A stretch of 64,000 bases of DNA from Nitrospirillum viridazoti CBAmc (lineage in GTDB: Bacteria; Pseudomonadota; Alphaproteobacteria; Azospirillales; Azospirillaceae): NCBI RefSeq assembly GCF_000730165.1, contig NZ_CP022110.1, positions 1,309,501-1,373,500 of the forward strand, read 5' to 3'. The position numbers and the translations under genes were made by a program. The notes beneath the pieces were generated by a model that worked only from the letters and a program-made list of their open reading frames with translations, made no database searches and was not told the DNA's origin. This document shows positions 8,416 through 17,432 of this stretch, one piece after another; the stretch's first letter is position 1; every line of letters begins with the position of its first letter.

Positions 8416-9000
8416 CTACAGCCGTTCCACCGCGATCTTCTGCAGGGCGTCCGGCGCGCGGCGCAGGGCCGGCAATATGGCGTGGACGCTGTCGACGAAG
8501 GTGAAATAGCTCTCGATCTCGCCCCGGCCGAAACCGGTGGCGCGGATGTGAGTCAGCAGGTCGCGCAGCGGATCCCAGTAGCCGTCGATGTTGGCGATGA
8601 CCACCGGCTTGTCGTGCAGGCCCAGCTGGCGCCAGGTGATGATCTCGAACGCCTCGTCCAGGGTGCCCAGGCCGCCGGGCATGACGATGAAGGCGTCGGA
8701 CTTCTCCACCATCATGCGCTTGCGCGTGTGCATGCTGTCCACGACGTGCAGCTCGGTCAGGCCGCCGTGGTCGACCTCGCGCACCTGGATGTGGTCGGGG
8801 ATGATGCCCACCACCTCGCCGCCGGCCGCCAGGGCGGCGTCGGCGGTGATGCCCATCAGGCCCACGCGGCCGCCGCCATAGACCAGCCGCAGGCCGGCGC
8901 TGCCGATCAGAGTGCCCAGGTCGTGGGCGGCCTTCTTGTATTCCTCCGACACCTGGCCCGAGGACCCGCAATAGACACAGACGCTACGCACCTTGGACAT
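8416..9000 (-). CDS. LOG-family phosphoribohydrolase (TIGR00730-like Rossmann protein)
   Basis: Members of this family hydrolyse nucleoside 5'-monophosphates such as cytokinin ribotides or AMP to the base and ribose 5-phosphate. The protein is 194 residues with the two family signatures GGGRVGLMG (42-50) and PGGLGTLDE (108-116), the latter carrying the catalytic Glu. The ATG at 9000 is chosen because AAGGA lies 8 nt upstream; an in-frame ATG at 9009 has its purine run directly abutting. In bacteria the role is either purine salvage or cytokinin activation in plant-associated species; the sequence does not decide which. Confidence 0.9.
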   Translation of the reverse strand: MSKVRSVCVYCGSSGQVSEEYKKAAHDLGTLIGSAGLRLVYGGGRVGLMGITADAALAAGGEVVGIIPDHIQVREVDHGGLTELHVVDSMHTRKRMMVEKSDAFIVMPGGLGTLDEAFEIITWRQLGLHDKPVVIANIDGYWDPLRDLLTHIRATGFGRGEIESYFTFVDSVHAILPALRRAPDALQKIAVERL

Positions 9001-9243
9001 TCCTCTCATCCTTATGGAACGGGCGGGATGGGCTTTACCCACCTGATCCCCGCCCGGGGGCCGCCGTCCCGATGACCGCCAGCGGGGCTTGCCGGACGGG
9101 TGACGGCCCGTTACACCATCCTTGCGAGCCGACTGCAAGCCATCCGGCAGGCCGTGCAAGGCGGCGGATGGCATTAGGCGACCCGGACGGGTGGCGGGCA
9201 AGGCCATAGAGATAAGTGGTTACAATCAGGGCAGGAGAGAAGA

Positions 9244-9747
9244 ATGCCGCGTGCTTTTCGTGATGTCCCGCAAGCCTTTCGCGCCGGTTCCGCCGTGCGT
9301 GTCGCCGCCGGCCTGGCCCTGGCCGCCGCCCTTCTGGGCGGCAGCGTCGCCCACGCCGCGCTGGACCCGGCGGAAATCGTCAAGGCCCGCCAGCAGGACA
9401 TGAAGAAGCTGGGCGGCGGCATGAAGGTCTTCATGGGCTACCTGAAGGACGACAAGGGCACCGCCCAGGACGTGGCCGCCGCCGCCGCCGCCATGCAGGC
9501 CGTGACCAAGGGCCTGCCCGACCAGTTCACCGAGGGTACGGCCGTGGGCGTGGGCGAAAGCGAGGCCCTGCCCGTGATCTGGCAGGAGAACGCCAAGTTC
9601 CGCCAGGGCTTCACCGACCTGGCCCAGGCGCTGGACAAGATCCTGGCCCTGCCGGCCACCGCCGATAAGGCCGCCATCGGCCAGGTGGTGCAGGCCGTGG
9701 GCGGCACCTGCAAGCAATGCCACGAGACCTACCGGCAGAAGAAGTAA
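9244..9747 (+). CDS. Cytochrome c' family protein (class II cytochrome c)
   Basis: This periplasmic haem protein of 167 residues has a signal peptide (about 1-38, ending VAHA). A four-helix-bundle cytochrome c' domain follows, with its single haem site CKQCH at residues 156-160 near the C-terminus, as is typical of class II cytochromes c. These proteins bind NO or act as small electron carriers. GGAG precedes the ATG. The gene lies 7 nt upstream of a membrane cytochrome b gene, so the pair is very likely co-transcribed and may form a b-c electron-transfer unit. Confidence 0.92.
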   Translation: MPRAFRDVPQAFRAGSAVRVAAGLALAAALLGGSVAHAALDPAEIVKARQQDMKKLGGGMKVFMGYLKDDKGTAQDVAAAAAAMQAVTKGLPDQFTEGTAVGVGESEALPVIWQENAKFRQGFTDLAQALDKILALPATADKAAIGQVVQAVGGTCKQCHETYRQKK

Positions 9748-9754
9748 GCCGGGC

Positions 9755-10465
9755 GTGGCGCCCGAGGATCAGGGTGGGGGCCTGGGGGAGCGCATCCCCA
9801 TCTGGGACCTGCCCATCCGGCTGTTCCACTGGCTGTTGGTCGCCGATTTGGCCGGGCTGTGGTGGACGGCCACCCACGACGATTTGGCCCTGCATTTCAA
9901 GCTGGGCTACGCCGCCCTGGCCCTGCTGCTGTTCCGCCTGCTCTGGGGGGTGATGGGCAGCGACCAGGCGCGCTTCGCCCGCTTCCTGAAGGGGCCGGCG
10001 GCGGTGCTGAGCCACGTGCGGCACGTGGCCAGCCCCGGCCCGCTGCCACCGCAGCGCGGGCACAACGCGCTGGGCGGCTGGGCCGTGGTAGTCCTGTTGC
10101 TGGTGCTGCTGGCCCAGGTGGGCACCGGCCTGTTCGCCGTGGATGACGACGGGATGGAGGAGGGGCCGCTGGCCCACCGCGTCGGCGCGTCGGCCACCAA
10201 GCTGGCGCGGCGGCTGCACCACGCCAACTTCAGCCTGATCCAGATTGTGGTCGCCGTCCACGTGGCGGCGGTGCTGTTCTATCTGCTGGTCAAGCGCGAG
10301 AACCTGGTGCGCCCCATGGTCACGGGGTGGAAACGCCTTACCTTCCTGCCCGGCGATGGGGCGGGGGAGAGCGACGTGGGCCACGGCTGGGTTCCGCTGT
10401 GGCGGGCGGGCCTATTGGCCGCGGTGGCGGCGGGTTTGGTGGCGGGTTTGGTCGTTTTCGCCTGA
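9755..10465 (+). CDS. Cytochrome b561-type membrane dihaem protein
   Basis: This 236-residue integral membrane protein belongs to the bacterial cytochrome b561/Ni-Fe hydrogenase cytochrome b fold. The N-terminus IPIWDLPIRLFHWLL is the classic first-helix motif containing a haem-ligand His. Four to five hydrophobic helices follow, with further His residues at HVRHV and HHANFS and in the helix near residue 170. It starts with GTG at 9755, 7 nt after the cytochrome c' stop. Family knowledge suggests it passes electrons between the quinone pool and the adjacent cytochrome c'. Confidence 0.9.
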   Translation: MAPEDQGGGLGERIPIWDLPIRLFHWLLVADLAGLWWTATHDDLALHFKLGYAALALLLFRLLWGVMGSDQARFARFLKGPAAVLSHVRHVASPGPLPPQRGHNALGGWAVVVLLLVLLAQVGTGLFAVDDDGMEEGPLAHRVGASATKLARRLHHANFSLIQIVVAVHVAAVLFYLLVKRENLVRPMVTGWKRLTFLPGDGAGESDVGHGWVPLWRAGLLAAVAAGLVAGLVVFA

Positions 10466-10596
10466 CGCGGCGATCTTCCAGGCTTGATCGCGCGGGTGCC
10501 ACCGGGCTATTCCGGGACGGCACCCAGGGTCAACTGGGGGGCTCATGAACCGGCGGCCGGGGGTCAGCCGCCGGGACAATGACAAAGGAACCGACT

Positions 10597-11619
10597 GTGA
10601 CGCAGAACAAGGTCATTGCCGCCGTCGTCGGCGTGGGCGCGCTGGCGCTGCTGGTCTGGGGCTTGTCCCACATGCAGGCCGACCGCACCGCCGGCACGAC
10701 GCAAACCGCCGCCCCGGCCGTGGCCGAGGCCCCGTCCGGCCCCAGCGCGGTTCCCACCTTCGATGTGGTACGCGTCAGCCCCGACGGCACGGCGGTCATC
10801 GCCGGCCGTGCCATGCCGGGCGCTGCCGTCACCATCTCCGACGGCGACAAGGAATTGGGTACCGTCACCGCCGACAAGCGCGGCGAGTGGGTGCTGACCC
10901 CCACCCAGGCGCTGACCCCAGGCTCCCGCACCCTGTCCCTGAAGATGAAGACGGCGGAAGGCGCCGAGGTCACGGCGGATGAGACGGTGACCCTGGTGGT
11001 GCCGGACGCCAAGCGCGACATCGCCGGCCGCAAGCAGAACGAGACCGGCGGCGCCCTGGCCGTCGTCACCCCGCGCCGGGGCGGCAGCCGCGTGCTGCAA
11101 AGCCCGGTCAAGACCGACAAGTCGCTGACCGTCGCCATTGACACCATCGACTACAACCGCGCCGGCGCCGTCACCGTGGGCGGCGACGCGCCGGCCAAGG
11201 CGGAGGTGCAGCTGTACCTGGACAACACGCTGGTGGGCCACGCCACGGCCGACCTGCAGGGCCGCTGGTCCATCACCCCGGAACGCCTGGTCGACCCCGG
11301 CCGCTACACCCTGCGCGTCGATCAGGTGGGGGCCGACGGCAAGGTGGCGGCCCGCGCCGAGGTGACCTTCGAACGCCAGCCCATCGCCGACAGCGACAGC
11401 CGCGCCGTGGTGGTGGTGGCTGGCAACAACCTGTGGACCCTGGCCCGCCACCTCTATGGCGAGGGCATCCAGTACACCACCATCTTCGACGCCAACCAGG
11501 ACCAGATCCGCGACCCCAACCTGATCTACCCCGGCCAGATCTTCATCCTGCCGACCAACGGCCAAGCGGGGGGCGGCCAGGCGAACGGCGGGCAGGCGGG
11601 TGCCGGCGGGCATCACTGA
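10597..11619 (+). CDS. Membrane-anchored LysM peptidoglycan-binding protein with Ig-like repeats
   Basis: The product (340 residues) has an N-terminal transmembrane anchor (IAAVVGVGALALLVWGL) and two beta-sandwich-like repeats (about 60-135 and 185-260; RYTLRVDQVGADGKVAARA lies in the second). A C-terminal LysM motif follows (about 275-325), with NNLWTLARHLYG and LIYPGQIFILP, which would bind peptidoglycan. I start it at GTG 10597, which has AAAGGAA 6 nt upstream; an ATG at 10579 would add six residues. The tail is Gly/Gln-rich. Similar proteins occur widely in Rhodospirillales; the role is envelope-associated but otherwise unknown. Confidence 0.85.
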   Translation: MTQNKVIAAVVGVGALALLVWGLSHMQADRTAGTTQTAAPAVAEAPSGPSAVPTFDVVRVSPDGTAVIAGRAMPGAAVTISDGDKELGTVTADKRGEWVLTPTQALTPGSRTLSLKMKTAEGAEVTADETVTLVVPDAKRDIAGRKQNETGGALAVVTPRRGGSRVLQSPVKTDKSLTVAIDTIDYNRAGAVTVGGDAPAKAEVQLYLDNTLVGHATADLQGRWSITPERLVDPGRYTLRVDQVGADGKVAARAEVTFERQPIADSDSRAVVVVAGNNLWTLARHLYGEGIQYTTIFDANQDQIRDPNLIYPGQIFILPTNGQAGGGQANGGQAGAGGHH

Positions 11620-11635
11620 GCGTGCCGCAAAAGAA

Positions 11636-11668
11636 AACGCCCCGGGGACCGATCTCCGAGGCGTTTTT
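11636..11668. terminator. Bidirectional terminator between convergent genes
   Basis: The stem AACGCCCCGGGGA / TCCGAGGCGTT has one mismatch. It is followed by TTTTT on the plus strand and by TTTTCTTTTG on the minus strand, so it serves both the LysM gene and the minus-strand gene that ends at 11704. Confidence 0.75.
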
Positions 11669-11703
11669 GCTCGGGCGCTGGGCGCCGGTGTCACAAGCCG
11701 GTG

Positions 11704-12168
11704 CTACAAATAGCTGCCGAAGATGCGCAGGTAGGGCCGCGCCTCCTGAATGAACTGCACCGTCTCGTACATCAGGTCGGTCAGGCTGACATGGCCCGGC
11801 ACATCCTGCTGGCTCAGCACCAGCACCTTCTGTTGTTCGTCGACGATGAAGCGGGCGGTGCGCAGGCTGGCCGTGGCACGCAGGATGGACTGCAGCTTGG
11901 CGCGCTTCTCCGGCGCCTCGATGGTATAGGGCAGGAAGCCGACCTCGGCCCAAATCTGGAACAGGGTGCTTTCATCCTGCGGCGTGATCGAGACGTGGAA
12001 CAGCAGGCCGTCCAGACAGAAATGATGGCGTGAGGGCGAACGGTCGCGGTTGAGGCGAACCGTGCCATCCTCGCCGAACAGCAGGGCGTCCTTGCCCAGC
12101 GGCAGGCCCGCCTGGGCGCTTTGCGCCAAGCCGGCGAGGTTCTGGACGGTGACGATCGCCTGTTCCAT
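11704..12168 (-). CDS. Hypothetical protein, possibly YbjN / secretion-chaperone-like fold
   Basis: I do not firmly recognise this 154-residue soluble protein. It alternates hydrophobic strands (ALLFGEDGTVRL, CLDGLLFHVSI, TARFIVDEQQKVLVLSQQDVP) and ends with a helix-rich segment (LMYETVQFIQEARPYLRIFG). That layout resembles the YbjN / type III chaperone fold, but the link is only by pattern. There is no signal peptide or membrane segment. It is divergent from the monooxygenase gene across a 238-nt gap. Confidence 0.6.
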   Translation of the reverse strand: MEQAIVTVQNLAGLAQSAQAGLPLGKDALLFGEDGTVRLNRDRSPSRHHFCLDGLLFHVSITPQDESTLFQIWAEVGFLPYTIEAPEKRAKLQSILRATASLRTARFIVDEQQKVLVLSQQDVPGHVSLTDLMYETVQFIQEARPYLRIFGSYL

Positions 12169-12406
12169 TGACTGAACGCCCTCTCAATGCTTTTAGCGCC
12201 GGTTCGGCAGCAGAACAAACCGGCATCATGCTTACCCTCAGGCGCCGTTGGCCGTCCACCTTAATCCCGGGCGCCTTTGTGAACTTAATGAAGGCGCCCT
12301 ATTGCCAAGGTGCGCATTGCGGCGCGCGTGAAGCGGGAGCATATCGGCAGAGAACTAACAAGAAGTAAGCGGCCAGTTCCTGGGAACCGGGTGGGAGGAC
12401 GCGGAC

Positions 12407-13666
12407 TTGAGCAGCGATATGGATGTGGCGGTCCTGGTGGTGGGGGCCGGTCCCACGGGCCTGGCGCTGGCGGCCATGCTGGGCCGCACTGGCGTGCCCG
12501 TTCGGGTGATCGACAAGGCGGTGGGCCGCTCCCAGAAATCGAAGGCGCTGGGCGTGCATGCCGGCACGCTGGAGGCCCTGTCGGATGTATTCGGCGTGGG
12601 CCTGCCGGCCCGCATGGTGGCCACGGGCCAGCCGGTGCGCACCGTGCATTTCCACCTGGGCGACCAACGGCCCATCCCGGTGGATCTGGGTGGCCTGCCC
12701 AGCCCCTACAACTTCGTCCTGGTGCTGCCGCAGGGAGAGACGGAGCGCCTGCTGGCGGAGCAAGCGGCGGCCTTCAACGTGGCTGTCGACTGGAACCATG
12801 AGTTGGCCGGCCTGCGGCAGGACGGCGACGGCGTGCAGTGCGAGGTGCGCCGGCCCGATGGCGGCATAGAGCTGGTGCGCGCCGCCTATGTCGCCGGTTG
12901 CGACGGCGCCCACAGCGTGGTGCGCCACCAGGTGGGCGCCGGTTTCGCCGGTGGCTCCTATCCCGGCACCTTCCTGCTGGCCGACGTGACGCTGGACTGG
13001 GGCCCGGTCCACGCGGATCTGGGCCACGACTCCGTGCGCTTCTTCAGTACGGAGGTGGGCGCCATGGCCTTCTTCCCCCTGAAGGATGCGGACCATCCCA
13101 CGCTGTGCCGCCTGGTGGTGATTCCCAAGGGCGACCCGCCGGTGCCGGAGGCGGAGATCGACCTGGCCGCCTTCAGCACGCTTGCCCGCGCCGTGTCCGG
13201 CCTGCCCTTGGTGCTGGGGGAGGCCACCTGGCTGACCCGCTTCACCATCCACCACCGCATGGTGCGGCGGCTGCGCCACGGCCGGGTGTTCCTGGCCGGC
13301 GACGCCGCCCATATCCACAGCCCGGCCGGCGGCCAGGGCATGAACACCGGCATCCAGGATGCCCTGAACCTGGGCGCCCGCCTGACGGAGGCGCTGCGCC
13401 GGGGTGGGAGAGGGCGGAAGGACGAGGGCGTGCTGGACCGCTACGCCCAGGACCGCCTGCCCGTGGCGCGGGGCGTACTGCGGGGCACCGACCTGATTTC
13501 CCGCGTGGGCCTGCTGGCCGACGGTTGGTGGGGCCGGCTGCTGCGCCGGCACATTCTGCCCCTGGTCATCGGCACCCCCTTCCTGCGGCGGCGCATCGCG
13601 CTGACCCTGTCGCAACTGCCGGTGTCGCGCCAGGAGCGGCCGGTGCGGCTGGCGGCGCTGGACTAA
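12407..13666 (+). CDS. FAD-dependent aromatic-type monooxygenase (class A)
   Basis: This 419-residue flavoprotein should hydroxylate or epoxidise an aromatic or polycyclic substrate using NAD(P)H and O2. The dinucleotide-binding motif VVGAGPTGLALA lies at residues 11-22. The NAD(P)H/FAD motif is GCDGAHSVVRHQVG, and the second FAD motif is GDAAHIHSPAGGQGMNTG (about 298-315). It starts at TTG 12407, where GGAGG lies 8 nt upstream; an ATG at 12419 would place that site 20 nt away. The last 4 nt overlap the end of the convergent WYL regulator, a natural candidate for local control. Substrate unknown. Confidence 0.92.
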   Translation: MSSDMDVAVLVVGAGPTGLALAAMLGRTGVPVRVIDKAVGRSQKSKALGVHAGTLEALSDVFGVGLPARMVATGQPVRTVHFHLGDQRPIPVDLGGLPSPYNFVLVLPQGETERLLAEQAAAFNVAVDWNHELAGLRQDGDGVQCEVRRPDGGIELVRAAYVAGCDGAHSVVRHQVGAGFAGGSYPGTFLLADVTLDWGPVHADLGHDSVRFFSTEVGAMAFFPLKDADHPTLCRLVVIPKGDPPVPEAEIDLAAFSTLARAVSGLPLVLGEATWLTRFTIHHRMVRRLRHGRVFLAGDAAHIHSPAGGQGMNTGIQDALNLGARLTEALRRGGRGRKDEGVLDRYAQDRLPVARGVLRGTDLISRVGLLADGWWGRLLRRHILPLVIGTPFLRRRIALTLSQLPVSRQERPVRLAALD

Positions 13667-14376
13667 ACCCTGCTGCCGGCCATCTCCCGCGCCACCGCCT
13701 CGCCTTTGGCGCGGCGGAAGTCGACCAGGCGCTTGCCCGGCTCATCCCGGAAGGTCTGGTCCAGCACCTCCGAAGCCCGCAGGCGGTCCAAGCGGAAGCA
13801 GCGGAAGTCCGCCTTCAATTCGCACCAGGCGATCAGCAGCCACACAGGCCCGAAGAAGCTGAGCGACAGGGGGCGGACCGATCGCTCGCTCAGGGTGCCG
13901 TTCAGGGTTTCATAGGTGATGCGCAGGTACTGCCGCCGCTGGGCAGCCCGCTTCAACTGCAGCAGGTCCACCGCCGGCGGGTGGCGGGTCACCCAAGGGG
14001 GCGCCCACAGGATCTCCCGCGCCGCGCTGTCGCGGGCAGCCTTGGGCAGCACGGCCCGGATCTTGGTCAGCGCCATCTCCGCCTGCGCCGCCAGGGCGCC
14101 GTCGCTCCAGATGCTCAGCACCCGGGCGCCGAAGGCCAGGATCTCCGCTTCGTCCTCGGTCAGGGTCAGGGGCGGCAGGAAATAGCCCTGGCCCAGACTG
14201 AAGCCGACACCGGCCTCTCCCCGGATGGGGACGCCGGCGGCCAGCAGCGCCTCGATGTCGCGATAGACCGTGCGGGCGGAAACCTCCAGGGCCTCCGCCA
14301 GGGTGGCCGCCGTCACCACCGGGCGGCCTCGCAGCAGGTCCAGCAGGATCAACAACCTTTCCGCGCGACGCGCCAT
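13663..14376 (-). CDS. YafY-type transcriptional regulator (HTH plus WYL domain)
   Basis: The 237-residue protein has an N-terminal winged helix-turn-helix (MARRAERLLILLDLLRGR, then SARTVYRDIEALLAAGV) and a C-terminal WYL ligand-sensing domain. WYL proteins often bind nucleotides or small molecules and repress or activate nearby genes. The stop codon overlaps the stop of the convergent monooxygenase by 4 nt. Regulation of that enzyme or of the divergent DUF4287 gene (14469) is possible but not shown. Confidence 0.9.
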   Translation of the reverse strand: MARRAERLLILLDLLRGRPVVTAATLAEALEVSARTVYRDIEALLAAGVPIRGEAGVGFSLGQGYFLPPLTLTEDEAEILAFGARVLSIWSDGALAAQAEMALTKIRAVLPKAARDSAAREILWAPPWVTRHPPAVDLLQLKRAAQRRQYLRITYETLNGTLSERSVRPLSLSFFGPVWLLIAWCELKADFRCFRLDRLRASEVLDQTFRDEPGKRLVDFRRAKGEAVAREMAGSRV

Positions 14377-14468
14377 CTTGCCACCATGCTGTCAACAGGC
14401 TGACCATAGAATGCATGACGGCGCTGGCTCTCGGGAAGACGGTGCGGGTGCCGAAGCAGGGAACAGGA

Positions 14469-15038
14469 ATGGGGGCAGCCATGGCGTCGGTGGAAGACGC
14501 GATCGCGACTATGGAACGGAACATCGAGGCGGCGTCGGGGCAGCCGGTGGCCGTGTGGGTGGCGCGCATCCGGGCGCAGGGCCTGACCAAGCACGGGGAA
14601 ATGGTGACTTGGCTGAAAGCGGAACATGGCTTCGGCCACGGCTATGCCAACCATGTCGCCAAGCGTGCCTTGGCTGACGCGACACCGCGCTCGGCCGACG
14701 ATCCCGTGGCGCACTTGTTCGAGGGCAAGGCGGGGCTGCGCCCCCTTTATGACGCGCTGGTAGCGGCGGTGACGGCTGTCGGGCCCGACGTCGAGGTGGC
14801 GCCCAAGAAGGCCAATGTCAGCATCCGCCGGCGCAAGCAGTTCGCCCTGATCCAGCCGTCGACGCGCACCCGCCTCGACCTCGGCCTGGTGTTGAAGGCC
14901 CGTCCGCCGCAAGGCCGGCTGGAGGCGTCGGGCAGTTTCAACGCCATGTTCACCCACCGGGTGAGGCTGGAGGCCGTGGCCGACGTGGATGCCGAAGTGC
15001 TGGGCTGGCTGAAGGAGGCGTACGATGAGGCGGTTTGA
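14469..15038 (+). CDS. DUF4287 / DUF5655 domain protein
   Basis: The protein is about 189 residues. The N-terminal part (VEDAIATMERNIEAASGQP and LTKHGEMVTWLKAEHGFGHG) is the DUF4287 helical domain. The C-terminal part (SIRRRKQFALIQPSTRTRLD and the following strands) is DUF5655. Function is unknown; such proteins often accompany uptake or stress genes. Alternative starts are ATG 14415 and 14481; GGGA lies 6 nt before 14469. It overlaps the next gene by 14 nt, suggesting co-translation. Confidence 0.78.
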   Translation: MGAAMASVEDAIATMERNIEAASGQPVAVWVARIRAQGLTKHGEMVTWLKAEHGFGHGYANHVAKRALADATPRSADDPVAHLFEGKAGLRPLYDALVAAVTAVGPDVEVAPKKANVSIRRRKQFALIQPSTRTRLDLGLVLKARPPQGRLEASGSFNAMFTHRVRLEAVADVDAEVLGWLKEAYDEAV

Positions 15039-15534
15039 GCGCGGCCTGGCTGCGGCCGCGCTGATGGTGGCGGCGTTGATGCCCCCCGCGAAGGCGGCGG
15101 AGTCGCTGGCGGCCCTCTCATTCCTGGTGGGCGAACGCGTCGCCGACTCCGCTCCTGGTGCGCGGCCCAATCAGGGGGGCACGTCGGAAATCAGGCCCGA
15201 CCTGAACGGCAGCCTGCTGGTGCGCCGCGACCGCACCCACATGGCCGAGGGCGGCGACCTGGACATGGTCATGACCATGTATGTGGAAGGCGGGCACCTG
15301 CGCGCCGATTTCTTCGACACGGCTGGGCACGTCATCCACTATCATGTGACGGAATTGGCGCCGGGCCGGCGCGTCCAGTTCACCAGCGATCCGGCGCCGG
15401 CGGCCCCCACCTTCCGCCTGACATATGAGGGGCTGGCGGGCGGCCGCCTGGCTGTCCGGTTCGAGATCGCGCCGCCGGGGCCGCAGCCGTCCTTCACGCT
15501 GTTCACCGAGGGGACCTTGTCGCCGGCGCCGTGA
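15025..15534 (+). CDS. Secreted protein of lipocalin-like DUF1579/THAP4-type appearance
   Basis: The 169-residue product has a signal peptide (about 1-24, ending AKA) followed by an antiparallel beta-barrel-like domain. Segments such as SEIRPDLNGSLLVRRDRTHM, MVMTMYVEGGHLRADFFDTAGH and FEIAPPG resemble small periplasmic barrel proteins, but I cannot assign a function. The start codon lies inside the preceding DUF4287 gene (14-nt overlap), so the two are probably one operon. Confidence 0.7.
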   Translation: MRRFERGLAAAALMVAALMPPAKAAESLAALSFLVGERVADSAPGARPNQGGTSEIRPDLNGSLLVRRDRTHMAEGGDLDMVMTMYVEGGHLRADFFDTAGHVIHYHVTELAPGRRVQFTSDPAPAAPTFRLTYEGLAGGRLAVRFEIAPPGPQPSFTLFTEGTLSPAP

Positions 15535-15681
15535 TGAGTGCTGTCCAGGCGGATCCATCCCCTTCTGCCCCCTTCTGCCCCCTTCGGCGCATGCCGCCCG
15601 TCCATCGGCGGCGCTTTGATCCGCCGGGTAGCCTGGGTATACAGGAGGGGTGCGGTGCCCTAGCGACAGGATGGCATACCG

Positions 15682-16185
15682 GTGGTCAGACGTGTCTATT
15701 CCCGCAAGGAAGTGGTGGGCCTGCTGGACGCGTTGGAGCGTCAGGCGCGCGAATCCACCCAGCTGGCCAAGCAGGCCGAAGCCGCCGCCGCCCGCGACAG
15801 CTTCGAGGCCTACAACGCCTTCCGCAACAAGGTGGGGGAGTTCCGCGCCCTGTGCATCTTGGTGGAAGGCCGCCTGCGCAGCATGGACGGCCCGGTGGAT
15901 GATGTGCGCGAGCGCTACGCCCAGCTGGACACCCTGATGCTGAGCCTGCTGGTGCGGGCCAGCATGCGCTTTTTCTTTGTGCTGTCGGCCAAAACCGTGC
16001 TGCCCCTGGGCGCCCGCGAGATCTTCGTGACGGAGTTGCGCAGCCTTTATGAGGCCAGTGAAAAACTGCGCAAGCCCGAATACGCCAGCCGCCTGAACGA
16101 ATCCATCCGCAGCGAGCTGGAGACGGCCGAGATGATCCTGGAAGAGATCATCGACAAGGCGCCGTCCATGCTGCAGTTCAGTTAA
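15682..16185 (+). CDS. Hypothetical helical protein, 167 residues
   Basis: I do not recognise this soluble, mostly helical protein. It starts at GTG with ACAGGA 11 nt upstream. The N-terminal half is coiled-coil-like (SRKEVVGLLDALERQARES and following), a hydrophobic helix lies around residues 85-105, and the C-terminus is acidic and helical (SELETAEMILEEIIDKAPSM). Codon use matches its neighbours. It stands alone between the secreted protein and the convergent DUF2189 gene. Confidence 0.62.
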   Translation: MVRRVYSRKEVVGLLDALERQARESTQLAKQAEAAAARDSFEAYNAFRNKVGEFRALCILVEGRLRSMDGPVDDVRERYAQLDTLMLSLLVRASMRFFFVLSAKTVLPLGAREIFVTELRSLYEASEKLRKPEYASRLNESIRSELETAEMILEEIIDKAPSMLQFS

Positions 16186-16310
16186 GTTTTCCCTCAATCG
16201 CCGGGCGGCGGCATCCGCCGCCTTGGCTATCCGCCCTTTTCAGTCCGTTGCCGCTCCCCGAAAAGGTCCGGCGGATGCGGTCGCATCCTATGGAGGCATG
16301 CGGTTCTTTC

Positions 16311-17132
16311 TCAGGCCTCCGATGGGATTGACGTGATTGCGGCGGGTAAGCGCACCACGTCGCGGTAGGCGTGCCAGCTGGCGTGCCCGATCAGGGGCAG
16401 CAGCGGCACCAGGCCGATGAACAGCGTGACCATGCCCAGTGCCACGGCCCCCGCGATCAGGGCGGCCCACAGCAGCATGGCGCGGGGGCTGGCGCGCACC
16501 GCCGTGATGCTGGTGGCGACGGCGGTGAGGACGCCGACGTTGCGGTCCAGCAACAGGGGCAGGGTCACCACGCTGATGGTGAAGGTGGCCAGCGCCAGGG
16601 CGGCGCCCAGCAGGGTGCCGACGATCAGGAAGGGCAGGGCCGCCGGAGTCAGCAGCACGGCGGGCAGGCCGTCCGGCGGCACATGCACATCGCCCAGCAT
16701 CAGGGCATAGAGCAGGGTGGCCAGCCGCACCCAGAACAGGTGCATCAGCAGCAGCACCACGCCGAAGGCGCCGATGCCGGACAGGTTGCCGCGCCAGGCG
16801 TTCAGGCAGGCGGCGGCGTCGGGCGGCAGGCCCCGCTCGCGCCGGCGCGACGCCTCGTAGAAGGTGACGGACAGCAAGGGCGCCAGCAGCATGAAACCGC
16901 CGGTCAGCGGCAGCAGCAGGGCCAGCCAGCCGTCCAGGATGGCCACCGCCGTGGCGAAGAAGCCCACCGCCGCCAGTATCAGGCCGTAGCCCAGGCTGAT
17001 GGGGGGCGTCGCCGCCATGTCGGCCCACCCCAGCCGCAGCCAGTGCCAGGGCCGGTCCATCGGCACCCGCCGCACCGCGGGTGAGGGGTGGGTGAAAACC
17101 GGGATCAGGGTCCCGTCCGTCATCGCCGTCAT
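16311..17132 (-). CDS. DUF2189 integral membrane protein (first copy)
   Basis: This polytopic membrane protein of about 273 residues has six hydrophobic helices and belongs to the DUF2189 family, recognisable from ATPPISLGYGLILAAVGFF, TLPLLLDRNVGVLTAVATS and GLVPLLPLIGHASWHAYRD. Family members are often encoded beside cytochrome oxidase genes; this one is divergent from the ccoN operon. ATGs at 17132 and 17123 are both possible starts; AAGG and GGAG lie just upstream of the first. A second DUF2189 gene lies at 50485-51354. Confidence 0.85.
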   Translation of the reverse strand: MTAMTDGTLIPVFTHPSPAVRRVPMDRPWHWLRLGWADMAATPPISLGYGLILAAVGFFATAVAILDGWLALLLPLTGGFMLLAPLLSVTFYEASRRRERGLPPDAAACLNAWRGNLSGIGAFGVVLLLMHLFWVRLATLLYALMLGDVHVPPDGLPAVLLTPAALPFLIVGTLLGAALALATFTISVVTLPLLLDRNVGVLTAVATSITAVRASPRAMLLWAALIAGAVALGMVTLFIGLVPLLPLIGHASWHAYRDVVRLPAAITSIPSEA

Positions 17133-17432
17133 GGCCTTGTGCCGCTCCGCCCAGGGGTTGCAATGCCAACCGCGTCCCGGAGGCCTTCTTGCCGGGCCTT
17201 CCGTCACTCACCCAACCATACGCCAGGTTGATGGATGGCGGCTTGACGCAGGTCAATGCGGCAGGGTGTGCCCACCATCACAGTGCCGACGCTGAGGAGC
17301 ATCGGCCCCGTCGCCCGACGGACACCGCCTGGGAAGCCAGGCCCGCCGATGCCCGCAATCGTTGTCTTAAGAGACGAGATCCGGGGGTTCAACCCGGGTC
17401 CCTGCCGCTTGAGCCCATATTCGGGGGGTGTC
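17133..17432. other. 300-nt divergent promoter region between DUF2189 gene and ccoN
   Basis: It holds a perfect FixK/FNR-type box (17243-17256) and otherwise nothing I recognise. The distance from the box to the chosen ccoN start is 176 nt, so the ccoN transcript should have a leader of over 100 nt. Confidence 0.6.
17243..17256 (+). promoter_or_regulatory. FNR/FixK box upstream of ccoN
   Basis: TTGACGCAGGTCAA fits TTGA-N6-TCAA exactly and is a perfect 5-bp inverted repeat around GCAG. Sites of this kind activate cbb3 oxidase genes under low oxygen in alphaproteobacteria. Confidence 0.8.

Noticed and set aside
17370-17410. tRNA-like T-loop (GGGTTCAACCC) upstream of ccoN
   Set aside because: No acceptor stem, anticodon arm or CCA end can be folded around it.
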